Assembly (NCBI RefSeq): GCF_003856495.1
Contig: NZ_CP034118.1
Location: forward strand, 1,654,001 to 1,718,000
Reading direction: 5' to 3'
Source: Staphylospora marina
Lineage (GTDB): Bacteria; Bacillota; Bacilli; Thermoactinomycetales; Thermoactinomycetaceae
DNA length: 64,000 nucleotides
The notes beneath the pieces are model-generated. The model was not told the DNA's origin, made no database searches, and was given only the letters and a program-made list of their open reading frames with translations. Positions 1-9,201 of this stretch are shown piece by piece (position 1 is the first letter of the stretch; every line of letters begins with the position of its first letter). The position numbers and the translations under genes were made by a program.

Positions 1-858
1 CGGATGATCGAACCCGAGCACCCGCGCATGCAAGGCCTGCCCTTCCATCGGCCAATCCCGTTTCTTCGGTCCGTACACCGGATCCCCCACCAGCGGGTGA
101 CCGATGTATTTCATATGCACGCGAATCTGATGGGTCCGGCCTGTCTCCAGCCGGCACTCCACCAGCGTCACGTCCCGGAACCGTTCTTTGACCGTGAAAT
201 GGGTGACCGCATGTTTGCTGTTCTTGTGGATCACCGTCATCCGCTGCCGGTGCTGCGGATCCCGGCCGATCGGCGCATCGATCGTTCCGTGATCATGCGG
301 AATCACACCGTGAACCAGCGCCACGTACTCCCGGTCGACCGAATGCGCTTTGAGTTGGGATACCAGTGATTGATGTGCAAGGTCGTTTTTTGCTGCGATC
401 AACAGACCCGAAGTGTCCTTGTCGATCCGATGAACAATGCCCGGCCGGGCCACTCCCCCGATTCCTGACAACTGTCCGCGGCAGTGATGCAGGAGTGCGT
501 TGACCAACGTTCCGGAGTGATTGCCTGCCCCGGGATGAACCACCATCCCCCGCGGTTTGTTGACCACGATCACGTCATCGTCTTCGTAGCGCACATCCAG
601 CGGAATCGGTTCGGCTTCGACCGCCAGCTCTTCCAAAGGCGGCACGTCAAGCTCCACCCGGTCCCCCCGCATCAGCCGGTAACTTCCCTTCTTGCGCTGT
701 CCGTTGACCAGGACCCGTCCGTCTTTGATCCAGTCCTGAACACGAACCCGGGACCATTCGTCATTGAACGAAGGAATGAATTTGTCCAGCCGTTCTCCTT
801 CGTAGTCTTCCGTCACTTCCCATTCGTGTCGTTCAACCTGTTCCAATGCGTCTTCCAT
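1..858 (-). CDS. ylyB: RluA/RluD-family 23S rRNA pseudouridine synthase, C-terminus cut by window edge
   Basis: This enzyme isomerises specific uridines of rRNA to pseudouridine. About 286 residues are visible; the last roughly 20 lie outside the window. An N-terminal S4 RNA-binding domain (about residues 15-80, with GERLDKF) is followed by the synthase domain. The catalytic aspartate lies in HRIDKDTSG and the closing motif is QTHQIRVH. The ATG overlaps the lspA stop by one base (TGATG), so the two genes are probably translationally coupled. The lspA-ylyB order is that of Bacillus, which is the basis for the symbol; the exact uridine targets cannot be read from sequence. Confidence 0.93.
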   Translation of the reverse strand, partial: MEDALEQVERHEWEVTEDYEGERLDKFIPSFNDEWSRVRVQDWIKDGRVLVNGQRKKGSYRLMRGDRVELDVPPLEELAVEAEPIPLDVRYEDDDVIVVNKPRGMVVHPGAGNHSGTLVNALLHHCRGQLSGIGGVARPGIVHRIDKDTSGLLIAAKNDLAHQSLVSQLKAHSVDREYVALVHGVIPHDHGTIDAPIGRDPQHRQRMTVIHKNSKHAVTHFTVKERFRDVTLVECRLETGRTHQIRVHMKYIGHPLVGDPVYGPKKRDWPMEGQALHARVLGFDHP

Positions 859-1340
859 CAAGATTCCCCCGCTTTGGTCATGGATTCCTTGGGCTGCGAG
901 GGAGTGAACAACGTGATCAGCATCAGGATGACGACCCCGACCACGATGGCCGAATCAGCCACGTTGAAAATCGGAAAATGATAAGAACCGAACTGGAAAT
1001 GCAGGAAATCGACCACTTCTCCAATCCGGATCCGATCCACCAGGTTTCCGAACGCACCGCCGAGGACAAGCGAAAAGGCAAAGGACATCCACGGTTGCGT
1101 GTTCTTCAGCTGCCAGAGATAGTACATGATGACGATGATCACCACAATCGTCACGGAGACAAACAGCCATTGTTGGTTTTGCAGGATGCCGAACGCCGCC
1201 CCCCGATTGCGGTGAGAGGTGATGAAGAAAAATCCGTCCACCACCGGAATCGACTCGTACAGCTTCATGTTGTGAACAACCAACCATTTGGTCCATTGGT
1301 CCAAGAGCAGGATGCACAGTGCGGCAAAAAAATGTCTCAA
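858..1340 (-). CDS. lspA: Lipoprotein signal peptidase (signal peptidase II)
   Basis: This membrane aspartyl protease removes the signal peptide from diacylglyceryl-modified prolipoproteins. The predicted 160 residues have four hydrophobic segments. They carry the family motifs LDQWTK (near residue 14), GNLVDR (Asp about 102) and FNVADS (Asp about 129); the last two aspartates are the catalytic pair. I chose the TTG at 1340 because GGAGGAAG precedes it at proper spacing and the protein then begins directly at the first membrane helix. A longer reading frame from 1436 would add a non-hydrophobic tail without a ribosome binding site. It is co-transcribed with ylyB. Confidence 0.95.
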   Translation of the reverse strand: MRHFFAALCILLLDQWTKWLVVHNMKLYESIPVVDGFFFITSHRNRGAAFGILQNQQWLFVSVTIVVIIVIMYYLWQLKNTQPWMSFAFSLVLGGAFGNLVDRIRIGEVVDFLHFQFGSYHFPIFNVADSAIVVGVVILMLITLFTPSQPKESMTKAGES

Positions 1341-1390
1341 CGATCTTCCTCCTGTCTCACACAGCCCTGTGACCAACTTTTTTCCATCTG

Positions 1391-1420
1391 ATTGTAGCAC
1401 AGAAACGGCAGGCGGAAAAG
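1391..1420 (-). promoter_or_regulatory. Candidate promoter for lspA-ylyB
   Basis: On the minus strand an extended -10 element, TGC followed by TACAAT (1396 down to 1391), lies about 50 bases upstream of the lspA start. No good -35 is visible, which is common with extended -10 promoters. The rest of the 1341-1543 gap shows nothing else I can support. Confidence 0.4.
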
Positions 1421-1543
1421 GGAAAGGACCCGGCACGGCACCGGCGGTGGATGGCCGAAACGAAACCGGTCGGCGGATTCCCGAAATGATCGCACCGGTT
1501 CATGCTCATTCAGCCACCCGCAAACGCTTCCGGGCGCTTCGCT

Positions 1544-2260
1544 TCATGATCCTCCCCGGAACCCTTCTCCCCGCCTCTCCTCTTCCATCGTTTCTTCCTG
1601 ATCCTTGCGGCGAAATGCTTCATTGTGGGTGATCTCCGGCAACCCCTCGTTTCGTCCGTCCATCCCCGTGATGGTGAAACCTTCCACCAAATCGACATAC
1701 CCCCGCTGCTCCCCGGCATCGATCACCAGTTGGTTGTAAGACTGTGCATCCCGGAAAAAATCCGGGGGATTGGACGTTCCGTAGCGTTCCACTTCCTGCC
1801 AGGAATCTTCCGCGTCAAAAAACGCGGCGTCCGATTCGTCGAGGAAATGAGATCCGGGCCGGATGACACGTTCTTCCACGGGTCTTCGCGCGGACACATG
1901 TTGTTCGGGATGATGGTCCACGCAATATTTGGCGGTGGGGACCGCTTCCAACCGTTCAAACGGGATTTCCGCACCGCATGTTTGGCAGATTCCGTACGTC
2001 CCTTTTTCCATCCGCCTGAGTGCATCCATGATTTCCCTCAAGTGATGTTCATCCTGTTCATTCAGCGCCAAATCCTTCCCCCGTTCAAACATTTCCGTTC
2101 CCAAATCGGCCGGATGGTTGTCATAGCCCGACAATTCTCCCACCGATTCATTCATCGCCGACTCCATGCCGTAATGATCATTCCTTTGCAGCCGTCTTTC
2201 GATCTCTTGCTGTTCCTCCAGCAGTTGCCGTCGAAGCCGGTTCAGTTGCTCCTGATTCAT
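1544..2260 (-). CDS. yteA: DksA/TraR-type zinc-finger protein of the YteA sporulation family
   Basis: A 238-residue protein, close to the usual YteA length. It has an N-terminal charged coiled coil (residues 2-30), the family signature YDNHPADLGTEMFER (46-60) and a zinc finger with Cys92, Cys95, Cys113 and probably His116. The C-terminal 110 residues are acidic and of unknown role. DksA-type proteins bind in the RNA polymerase secondary channel; whether this one does is inference. In B. subtilis the paralogue ylyA sits between ileS and lspA, so by position this may be the ylyA orthologue. ATG 2260 is preceded by CCGGAGGG. It is divergent from the permease gene. Confidence 0.88.
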   Translation of the reverse strand: MNQEQLNRLRRQLLEEQQEIERRLQRNDHYGMESAMNESVGELSGYDNHPADLGTEMFERGKDLALNEQDEHHLREIMDALRRMEKGTYGICQTCGAEIPFERLEAVPTAKYCVDHHPEQHVSARRPVEERVIRPGSHFLDESDAAFFDAEDSWQEVERYGTSNPPDFFRDAQSYNQLVIDAGEQRGYVDLVEGFTITGMDGRNEGLPEITHNEAFRRKDQEETMEEERRGEGFRGGS

Positions 2261-2411
2261 GCCCTTCCCTCCGGATTGTTGGATTTGTATTCTATCGTTT
2301 TCCCGGCACCGGCTTTTCATGTGTCCGCTTGGCGGAAAGACTGGTGGAAAAGGTCAAGTCGATTCATGCGCCTGCGGAATCTTTGAAAATGTTCGCCTTT
2401 TACGGAAAGGC

Positions 2412-2440
2412 TTCACATTTTTCTTTCATGCTGTTATGCT
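2412..2440 (+). promoter_or_regulatory. Candidate sigma-A promoter of the permease gene
   Basis: TTCACA (2412-2417) and TATGCT (2435-2440) are separated by exactly 17 bases, 33 bases upstream of the permease start codon. An upstream hairpin (GCCTTT/AAAGGC) may end transcription coming from further left. Confidence 0.5.
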
Positions 2441-2472
2441 TTTTTGCAATAAAGAAAGACAGGAGTGACGAT

Positions 2473-3822
2473 ATGGCTTCTCTCAATAAATCCTTGCTTC
2501 CAAGGCATGTCCGCATGATGGCACTCGGCGGTGCGATCGGTGCCGGAATCTTTCAGGGCAGCTCCGAAACCATTTCCACCGCCGGTCCCGGAGTGGTCAT
2601 CGCCTATCTGCTGGCCGGTCTTCTCTTGTTCGTCGTCATGAGCGCCATGGCCGAAATGGCACTGCGCCATCCCGGAAGAGATCTGCGCGGTCTGGTTCAT
2701 GACGCATTCGGCCCCCGCCTTTCCCTTCTTGTCGGTTGGCTCTATTTCATCAACTGGATTCTCGTCATGGCCGTGGAAGTCGTGGTGGCGGGAACGTTTC
2801 TGTCCTACTGGCTTCCCGGTGTTCCGGTCTGGCTTTTGAGTCTGGCTTCATCCCTGTTCATCATTTCCGTCAACCTGGCCAGCGTGCGCCTCTTCGGCGA
2901 GATCGAATACTGGCTGGCCGGAATCAAAATCGGAACATTGATCATCTTCATTTTGCTCGGCGGATTGATTCTCACGGGGATCATCCCGGGGGCGGGTGAC
3001 GGGCCAAACGGTCACCATTGGACGGCGCACGGCGGATTTTTGCCCCACGGAATGACCGGCGTATTGTCGGCTCTCCTGGTGGTCGTCTTCTCCTACGGCG
3101 GAACCGAAATGATCGGTCTCACCCTTCGGGAAATGAAAGATCCTGAAAAATCGCTGCCCGGCGTGATCCGTGGCGTGATGGTTCGGGTCGTTCTGTTCTA
3201 CGTGCTTCCGCTGCTGGTCATCACCGGTCTGATTCCGTGGAATGAAGCGTCCGCGAAGGGAAGTCCGTTTGTGCACGTGTTGTCCTCGGTCGGGTTGAAG
3301 GGAGCGGCTCACGTGATGAACGCCATCATGTTGAGCGCCGTTTTGTCCGCGGCCATCACCGGCATGTACGCCACCAGCCGGTTGCTCCATTCACTCGCCG
3401 AACAGGGGGAAGCGCCCCGAGCGTTCACCCGGGTGAACAGAAAAGGCGTGCCGGTTGCCGGGATCTGGGTCAGCATGGCAGGGCTGATGCTGGGCACAAT
3501 GGTCGCCTTCTTCGCCCCGGAATCCGTGTTCCGGTATTTGATGGGCATTCCCGGTTTCTCCGTTTTGTTCATGTGGATCCTGATCTGTCTGTCATATCTG
3601 CGGCTGCGCAAAAAATCGGGGGTTGAAACGTCTTACCGCACACCGCTGGGTCCCGTTTCCGTCGGATTGACCGCCGTGTTGTTGATCGTGATTCTCGGCT
3701 TCTTTCTGTTCAATCCGGACAACCGGATCAGCACCCTGATCGTCGCGTCCGTGTTCACCATTCTGACCGTCACGGCTTTCGCGGTCCACAAAGGCAAGCA
3801 TTCGTCGCAAGATGCGGCATGA
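2473..3822 (+). CDS. APC-superfamily amino acid permease
   Basis: A 449-residue integral membrane protein with about 12 transmembrane helices. It belongs to the amino acid-polyamine-cation family, closest in style to the AapA/GabP/LysP group. The first helix contains the substrate-binding glycine motif ALGGAIGAGIFQGS. The third conserved region has FSYGGTEMIG, typical of H+-coupled amino acid symporters. ATG 2473 has AGGAG eleven bases upstream; an open frame from 2329 adds 48 residues without family similarity. It stands alone, with its own promoter and a strong terminator, and is inserted between genes adjacent in B. subtilis. The transported amino acid cannot be told from sequence. Confidence 0.92.
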   Translation: MASLNKSLLPRHVRMMALGGAIGAGIFQGSSETISTAGPGVVIAYLLAGLLLFVVMSAMAEMALRHPGRDLRGLVHDAFGPRLSLLVGWLYFINWILVMAVEVVVAGTFLSYWLPGVPVWLLSLASSLFIISVNLASVRLFGEIEYWLAGIKIGTLIIFILLGGLILTGIIPGAGDGPNGHHWTAHGGFLPHGMTGVLSALLVVVFSYGGTEMIGLTLREMKDPEKSLPGVIRGVMVRVVLFYVLPLLVITGLIPWNEASAKGSPFVHVLSSVGLKGAAHVMNAIMLSAVLSAAITGMYATSRLLHSLAEQGEAPRAFTRVNRKGVPVAGIWVSMAGLMLGTMVAFFAPESVFRYLMGIPGFSVLFMWILICLSYLRLRKKSGVETSYRTPLGPVSVGLTAVLLIVILGFFLFNPDNRISTLIVASVFTILTVTAFAVHKGKHSSQDAA

Positions 3823-3831
3823 GACACCATG

Positions 3832-3866
3832 AGACCCGGTCCATGATGTGGACCGGGTCTTCATCC
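3832..3866 (+). terminator. Terminator after the permease gene
   Basis: A perfect 11-bp stem (3832-3842 with 3850-3860, AGACCCGGTCC) has a 7-base loop, ten bases after the permease stop. The following T-run is weak, so termination may be partial. Confidence 0.7.
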
Positions 3867-4035
3867 GTTTCGGGAACCTTTGCCGGGAACGCCCCGAGTT
3901 GAAAACCGTGTCTTTTTCATTCTGTCATCAAGGGAGGTTGGTGGGAAGAGCCGCTTCCTCCTTCCCGGACGGTTGAATGTCACGGGTGACCCGGTGTAAA
4001 TCCAACACGTTGCAAGACGATGGGAGAGGGACAAA

Positions 4036-4680
4036 TTGAAAGAATTGATCATTGTCAGACACGGCCAATCAGAACATCACGTCAAGGGAATCACCGGCGG
4101 TTGGACGGATTTGCCGCTTACGGCATTCGGTCGTCAACAGGCCGTCGCCACCGGTCATCGACTTGATGAAATGTTGGCGGGACGGGCATTTCACTTCTGT
4201 TCCAGTGATCTGAAGCGGGCGCTGGAGACGGCTCAAATCATCGGCGACATCATCGGAAAGGAGCCACAGGTGGAACGGGACCTGCGCGAACTGAACAACG
4301 GAATGGCCAAAAACCTTCCTTTGGAGGAAGCACGCAAGATGGAAAACCCGTTCTCCGAACCGGCCATTGACTGGATTCCCTATCCGGAAGGAGAAAGTTG
4401 GCGCATGCTGCATCACCGCATTTGCCGGTTCATGAACCGGATCCGGGATGAACGGCAGGAAGATCTTGCCGTCATGGTGTCCCATTCCAATGCGATGATC
4501 TGCATGATTCACTGGTGGCTCGGGATTCATGAAGACCATCATCTGGCCAATATCATGTATCACCTGGATCCATGCTGCATCGTTCATTTGAAGCTGGACA
4601 AACACGGCTGTCGGACGATCGTCAAGTTGAATGACACATCGCACCTCAACCGTTTGTCACAAACGCCGACGTTGGAATGA
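4036..4680 (+). CDS. Histidine phosphatase family protein (phosphoglycerate-mutase-like)
   Basis: This 214-residue protein begins almost directly with the phosphohistidine motif VRHGQSE (His9 accepts phosphate). It continues with the conserved SSDLKRALETA region and a second catalytic histidine in MVSHSNAM. These are the hallmarks of cofactor-independent members of the histidine phosphatase superfamily; the substrate is not predictable. The length fits the small GpmB/CobC/PhoE-like group. The start is TTG at 4036 with GGGAGAGG six bases upstream. It follows the permease on the same strand beyond a terminator and is probably transcribed separately. Confidence 0.9.
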   Translation: MKELIIVRHGQSEHHVKGITGGWTDLPLTAFGRQQAVATGHRLDEMLAGRAFHFCSSDLKRALETAQIIGDIIGKEPQVERDLRELNNGMAKNLPLEEARKMENPFSEPAIDWIPYPEGESWRMLHHRICRFMNRIRDERQEDLAVMVSHSNAMICMIHWWLGIHEDHHLANIMYHLDPCCIVHLKLDKHGCRTIVKLNDTSHLNRLSQTPTLE

Positions 4681-4796
4681 TTTGCATCGCCGGAAGCGGT
4701 CCATACGGACGTTTTCATCCTCCGCAACCGGGGCAATAAAGGAAATGAAACGTCATTTGCGAAATCTTCAAAAAACGTTCGGGAGGCACCTCATCA

Positions 4797-4967
4797 ATGG
4801 AAATCCTGATTGGCATTGCCGTGTTGGCGATCGTCGTCGGCGTCGGGTTCCACCTTTTTGCGGGCAAAAAAAATACCGTGGAAGAACGGGAGCCCCGTCC
4901 GAATGAATCCATGGACAAACTTCCCCCGATGTCCGACGGCTGGGGCGGAGGAGATTCCGGCTCCTGA
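4797..4967 (+). CDS. Small single-pass membrane protein, unknown function
   Basis: A 56-residue open frame with a good ribosome binding site (GGGAGG, eight bases before the ATG). Residues 2-22 form one hydrophobic helix (MEILIGIAVLAIVVGVG). A charged stretch KKNTVEEREPRP and a Gly/Asp/Ser-rich tail follow. The N-out or N-in topology cannot be decided. Codon choice resembles its neighbours and a terminator follows at 5093-5119, both in favour of a real gene. I do not recognise the family. Confidence 0.6.
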   Translation: MEILIGIAVLAIVVGVGFHLFAGKKNTVEEREPRPNESMDKLPPMSDGWGGGDSGS

Positions 4968-5034
4968 TCCCTCCTCTCCCGAATGCTGTCGGTGAGATCA
5001 CGGAGCCCTCCCGGGATCCACGGATCACGAATTT

Positions 5035-5072
5035 GGAAAAAGAAAATCCGGGTCACCCGACACGTGACCCGG
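5035..5072 (-). terminator. Terminator of ileS
   Basis: A perfect 9-bp stem (5048-5056 with 5064-5072, CCGGGTCAC) is followed on the minus strand by ATTTTCTTTTT. It lies about 65 bases beyond the ileS stop. Confidence 0.8.
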
Positions 5073-5092
5073 ACCATGCACAGGCGATTGGA

Positions 5093-5119
5093 ACGGGGAA
5101 CTTGGCCCCGTGTTTTTTT
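5093..5119 (+). terminator. Terminator of the small membrane protein gene
   Basis: ACGGGG/CCCCGT stem (5093-5098 with 5106-5111), then G and seven T on the plus strand. It lies between the ileS stop and the ileS terminator, so the two convergent transcripts overlap here. Confidence 0.7.
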
Positions 5120-5136
5120 GCATCATCCCGGACGAT

Positions 5137-7911
5137 TCAGTTGGTTTCGGTGGATGCGTGATGTTCGCGAACGATGATCGCGCAACGTCCGCACAGGGTG
5201 GGATGGTCTTCATGGCGTCCGACGGTGGGAGTGACCACCCAGCAGCGTTCACATTTTTCCCCTTCGGCCACATGAACCGCCACCACCGTTTTCCGTCCTT
5301 CCGGAACATCGGAGGAAGCGGGATTGAGCGTGACGCCGGACACGATGAACAATTGTTCCAGTTCATCGGTGTGCCGCAACAGTTCTTCCACTTCCGGAGA
5401 CGGGGTCAGCTCCACGACGGCTCCGAGCGATTGACCGATGCGCTTTTCGGAACGGGCTTCCTCGAGCGCCTTCAATACCTCGTCCCGGATCTCCAGAAGT
5501 TGGTCCCATTTTCGTTCCAGTTCCAAATCCCGTACGGTCGGATCGGCTTCCGGGAAATCGCTGAGGTGCACGCTGATCTCTTCCACGCCTTTCGTGTGCT
5601 GCCACACTTCTTCCGCCGTGTGCGGAATCAGCGGAGCGACCATCCGCACCAGGCTCAACAGGGTCTCATGCATCACCGTTTGCGCGGAACGGCGCACCCT
5701 GTCGTCTTTCGCCAGCACGTACAACCGGTCTTTCAGCACATCAAGGTAGAACTGGCTGAGAAACACGGTGCAATAATTGTGAATCAGCACGTACACCTGA
5801 TGGAAGTCGTATTCGTCATACGCCTTCGTCACCCGTTCCACCAGTTCCTGAAGCTTCGAGAGCGCGTAGCGGTCCAGCTCCGTCATGGAAGGGAAGGCCA
5901 CCCGGTCTTTCGCGGGGTCAAAATCGCCGAGATTGCCCAGCAGGAATCGGAACGTGTTGCGGATCTTCCGATAAACCTCGGCAATCTGCTTGAGGATCGC
6001 GTCGGAAAGCCGCTGGTCGGATTGATAATCGGAAGCCGCCACCCAGAGGCGCAGGATGTCCGCCCCGTACTGGTTGATCACTTTCGCCGGTTCCACCACG
6101 TTGCCGAGGGATTTGGACATTTTGCGCCCTTCCCCGTCCATGGTGAATCCGTGGCTGAGCACTTGCCGATACGGCGCTTCTCCGCGCGTGGCCACCGCCG
6201 TGGACAAGGAGGAGTTGAACCAGCCGCGGTACTGGTCGGATCCCTCCAGGTACAGGTCAGCCGGCCACCGCAATTCCTCGCGCTGCGTCAACACGGCCAC
6301 ATGGCTGCTGCCCGAGTCGAACCAGACATCCATGGTGTCCGTCTCTTTGCGGAAAGAGGTTCCTCCGCACCGACCGCATTTCTGATCGGGCGGCAAAAGT
6401 TCTTTCACGTCTTTGGCGTACCAGGCGGTGGAGCCTTCGCCTTCCTTCTCGAACAGGGATGCCACGTGTTCGATCGTTTCGTCCGTCACGTGAGGTTCGC
6501 CGCAAGCATCGCAATAGAAGATCGGCAGCGGCACTCCCCAGATGCGCTGACGGGAAATGCACCAGTCTCCGCGATCCGCGATCATGTTGTGCATCCGCAG
6601 TTCACCCCAGGCCGGCGTCCATTTCACCTTCTTGATCACTTCCAGCATCTCTTGACGGAATCCGTCCACGGAAGCGAACCATTGCTCCGTCGCCCGGAAG
6701 ATGACCGGCTTTTTGGTCCGCCAGTCGTGCGGATATTGGTGGGTGATGAAGGTCAGTTTGAGCAGGAGACCTTTCTCTTCCAGGATTTCGGTCACTTTTT
6801 TGTTGGCGTCTTCGTAGAAAAGACCTTCAAATCCGGGAGCCTCCGCGGTGAAGCGGCCTTTTCCGTCCACCGGACAAAGCACCCCGAGCCCGTATTTCAT
6901 GCCGAGTTGGAAGTCTTCTTCCCCATGTCCGGGTGCGGTATGTACGCAACCCGTTCCGGCCTCCAGCGTAACGTGATCGCCGAACACGATCGGGCTTTCA
7001 CGGTCATAGAACGGATGGCGGCAGACCACGCCTTCCAGTTCTTTGCCCTTGAACGTTTTCACCACGGCATGATCGTTGATCTCAGCCACCTTCATCACGT
7101 TTTCCACCAATCCCGTGGCCATCAGCATTTTCCGCCCTGCGGCTTCCACCAGGCTGTAGTCGAGGTCCTCATGCAAAGCGACGGCCAGGTTGGCGGGCAA
7201 CGTCCACGGCGTGGTGGTCCAGATCACCACATGGCTGTCTTCCGGAAGCAATCCCTTCCCGTCCTTGACGGGGAACAAGACGTAGATGGATGCGGAACGC
7301 TTGTCTTTGTATTCGATTTCCGCTTCGGCAAGGGCGGTTTCCGAAGTGGGAGACCAGTAAACCGATTTTTTTCCGCGGTAAATGTGCCCCTTTTTCATCA
7401 TTTGGCCGAACACGCGGATCTGGGCGGCCTCATACTCGGGCAACAAAGTGATGTACGGACGTTCCCAGTCACCGGTGACACCGAGCCGTTTGAACTGCGC
7501 CATTTGCTTTTCGATGTAGGACAGCGCGTATTCTTTGCACATTTCGCGGAACGTCACCGGATCGACGCTGCTTCTGTCCACTTTTTTCTTCGTGACGATC
7601 GCATGCTCGATGGGAAGACCGTGGGTGTCCCATCCGGGAACGTACGGGGCGTAAAATCCCTTCAACGCCTTGTAACGAACGATGAAATCTTTCAGCGATT
7701 TGTTGAGGGCATGCCCGATGTGGATGTCGCCGTTGGCGTAAGGCGGACCGTCATGCAGAATGAACTTGGGTGCACCTTTCCGCTTTTCCAGCATCTTGTT
7801 GTAAATGTTGTTTTCTTCCCACCATTTTTGCCATTCGGGTTCGCGGGTGGGCAGATTTCCTCTCATGGGAAAACCGGTTTTGGGAAGATTGAGTGTCTTG
7901 CTGTAGTCCAT
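5137..7911 (-). CDS. ileS: Isoleucyl-tRNA synthetase
   Basis: This enzyme charges tRNA-Ile with isoleucine and edits misactivated valine. The 924 residues are the usual bacterial type-1 length. Visible features are the class-I signature HIGH (residues 64-67), the CP1 editing insertion, KMSKSLGN, and a C-terminal zinc knuckle CERCW...CGRC. I chose ATG 7911, spaced 11 bases from AAAGGAG; a TTG three bases earlier is possible. Expression is controlled by the T-box leader just upstream, which reads uncharged tRNA-Ile. Its position after divIVA matches B. subtilis. Confidence 0.98.
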   Translation of the reverse strand: MDYSKTLNLPKTGFPMRGNLPTREPEWQKWWEENNIYNKMLEKRKGAPKFILHDGPPYANGDIHIGHALNKSLKDFIVRYKALKGFYAPYVPGWDTHGLPIEHAIVTKKKVDRSSVDPVTFREMCKEYALSYIEKQMAQFKRLGVTGDWERPYITLLPEYEAAQIRVFGQMMKKGHIYRGKKSVYWSPTSETALAEAEIEYKDKRSASIYVLFPVKDGKGLLPEDSHVVIWTTTPWTLPANLAVALHEDLDYSLVEAAGRKMLMATGLVENVMKVAEINDHAVVKTFKGKELEGVVCRHPFYDRESPIVFGDHVTLEAGTGCVHTAPGHGEEDFQLGMKYGLGVLCPVDGKGRFTAEAPGFEGLFYEDANKKVTEILEEKGLLLKLTFITHQYPHDWRTKKPVIFRATEQWFASVDGFRQEMLEVIKKVKWTPAWGELRMHNMIADRGDWCISRQRIWGVPLPIFYCDACGEPHVTDETIEHVASLFEKEGEGSTAWYAKDVKELLPPDQKCGRCGGTSFRKETDTMDVWFDSGSSHVAVLTQREELRWPADLYLEGSDQYRGWFNSSLSTAVATRGEAPYRQVLSHGFTMDGEGRKMSKSLGNVVEPAKVINQYGADILRLWVAASDYQSDQRLSDAILKQIAEVYRKIRNTFRFLLGNLGDFDPAKDRVAFPSMTELDRYALSKLQELVERVTKAYDEYDFHQVYVLIHNYCTVFLSQFYLDVLKDRLYVLAKDDRVRRSAQTVMHETLLSLVRMVAPLIPHTAEEVWQHTKGVEEISVHLSDFPEADPTVRDLELERKWDQLLEIRDEVLKALEEARSEKRIGQSLGAVVELTPSPEVEELLRHTDELEQLFIVSGVTLNPASSDVPEGRKTVVAVHVAEGEKCERCWVVTPTVGRHEDHPTLCGRCAIIVREHHASTETN

Positions 7912-7942
7912 CAACGTTTCACTCCTTTCATTCGTTACGATA

Positions 7943-8190
7943 AATAAAAAAAACCTTCTTCATCCTCCAGGGACGAGAAGGCTCCCGCGGTACCACCCTA
8001 CTGGATCCGTACCCCGCCGAAACGCAGGGAAACGGATCCCCTTTATCATCCGTAACGTGGATGACGCGGTCTACCTTACTCCTTTTTTCAGGCGACAGTT
8101 CCAGGGTGATTTTCGATAGAAACCCGGATTAGGCTTGCACCATCCCTAATTCGCTGTGACCGGTGTCCTCTATCTACTCTTCCCTTTCAT
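7943..8190 (-). promoter_or_regulatory. T-box riboswitch (Ile) upstream of ileS
   Basis: The minus strand carries the antiterminator T-box AGGGTGGTACCGCG (7999 down to 7986), whose UGGU pairs with the tRNA ACCA end. A GC-rich terminator hairpin with eight T (7953-7946) follows. Stem I contains the AGTA/K-turn element (GGGAAGAGTAGA) and a specifier loop GAAAATCAC whose ATC codon (8110-8108) decodes isoleucine. Uncharged tRNA-Ile should stabilise the antiterminator and allow ileS transcription. Confidence 0.93.
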
Positions 8191-8240
8191 GACTGTTGGC
8201 GGTATGGGTTGTCCTGAACCGGCGATCTCCCGTCACCGGA

Positions 8241-9098
8241 TCAGAACATGGCTTTTTTCTTCAGCTTCCGGGAGGTTCGACGCAGTTCCCGACGCGGTTC
8301 TTCTTCCGGCGTTTCCATGTAATTGGCGGCTGCCACTTCATCCATGACGGCCGGATCTTCCATGCCCTGATGGAATTCCTGCGTAAATTCATGCGCATGC
8401 GGAGCAGGCTGTTCCATCATCATGTCGGGAGCGGGTTGACCACGCTCGGCCATTTGCTCGATTTGTTTTCCCTTTTCTTCCAGACCGCTCTCCAGTTCTT
8501 CCAAAGACTCCCAATCGGAGTTTTCGAGAATGTCCAGATGGGATTGCACCAGTGTGCGGAAGCGGGCACGGTAAATGGTGGCTTTTTGCTTGAGATCCAG
8601 CAGCTCGCTGTGAATGGCGCGCGCTTTCTGCAAAGCCTCGTTGATGATCCGGTCGGCGTTTTTCTCCGCCTCCTGAACGATCAGCTCCGCTTCTTTCTTC
8701 GCGTTCAGACGCACTTCTTCGGCCACTTCCTGAGCCACGCGAATCGACTTGTGGATGCTTTGCTCCATCGACGAAAGCGCGGCGGCCGTCGGTTGCATCT
8801 GAACCGGTTCGGGATATTGCGGCATCGGCGGCATCGTCGACTGGGCGGGCGGCATCGGTTGCGGCGCCGGCTGTTGCGGCTGCGGAGCCTGATTTTGGAA
8901 CATCGATTCGCCTTCCATCAGGCGCTCGATTTCCGCCTGAAGCTCTTCGACCTGTTGCTCGAGCTCCAGTTTCTCGCGGGTGAGGATCTCGAATTCTTTG
9001 ATGATCTGATCAAGAAATTCGTTCACCTCGTCCACGTCATACCCGCGGAACGAGCGTTTGAACTCCTTATTGTGTATATCGTAAGGTGTCAGCGACAT
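8241..9098 (-). CDS. divIVA: Cell-division/polarity protein DivIVA
   Basis: DivIVA binds negatively curved membrane at poles and septa and recruits division-site or chromosome-anchoring partners. The N-terminal domain (residues 1-60) has the family pattern LTPYDIHNKEFKRSFRGYD and then a coiled coil. Residues about 68-107 form an unusually Pro/Gln/Met-rich linker. A second coiled-coil domain (110-200) and an acidic tail follow; 285 residues is longer than the 164 of B. subtilis DivIVA. ATG 9098 has AGGAGG upstream. It lies between ylmH and ileS, as in other Bacilli. Confidence 0.95.
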   Translation of the reverse strand: MSLTPYDIHNKEFKRSFRGYDVDEVNEFLDQIIKEFEILTREKLELEQQVEELQAEIERLMEGESMFQNQAPQPQQPAPQPMPPAQSTMPPMPQYPEPVQMQPTAAALSSMEQSIHKSIRVAQEVAEEVRLNAKKEAELIVQEAEKNADRIINEALQKARAIHSELLDLKQKATIYRARFRTLVQSHLDILENSDWESLEELESGLEEKGKQIEQMAERGQPAPDMMMEQPAPHAHEFTQEFHQGMEDPAVMDEVAAANYMETPEEEPRRELRRTSRKLKKKAMF

Positions 9099-9201
9099 CC
9101 TCCGCACCTCCTGGGTTTGTTGCAATCTCTCCTATTCGACAATAATACCAGATATCCTCCCGGAATTCTACACGCCAAATTCCGAAAAGGGGATGAACGG
9201 A

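Noticed and set aside
5110..7947. A 945-codon open frame on the plus strand opposite ileS
   Set aside because: It is the antisense shadow of a high-G+C gene. The product is rich in His, Arg, Phe and Pro with no domain, while the minus strand encodes a complete IleS.
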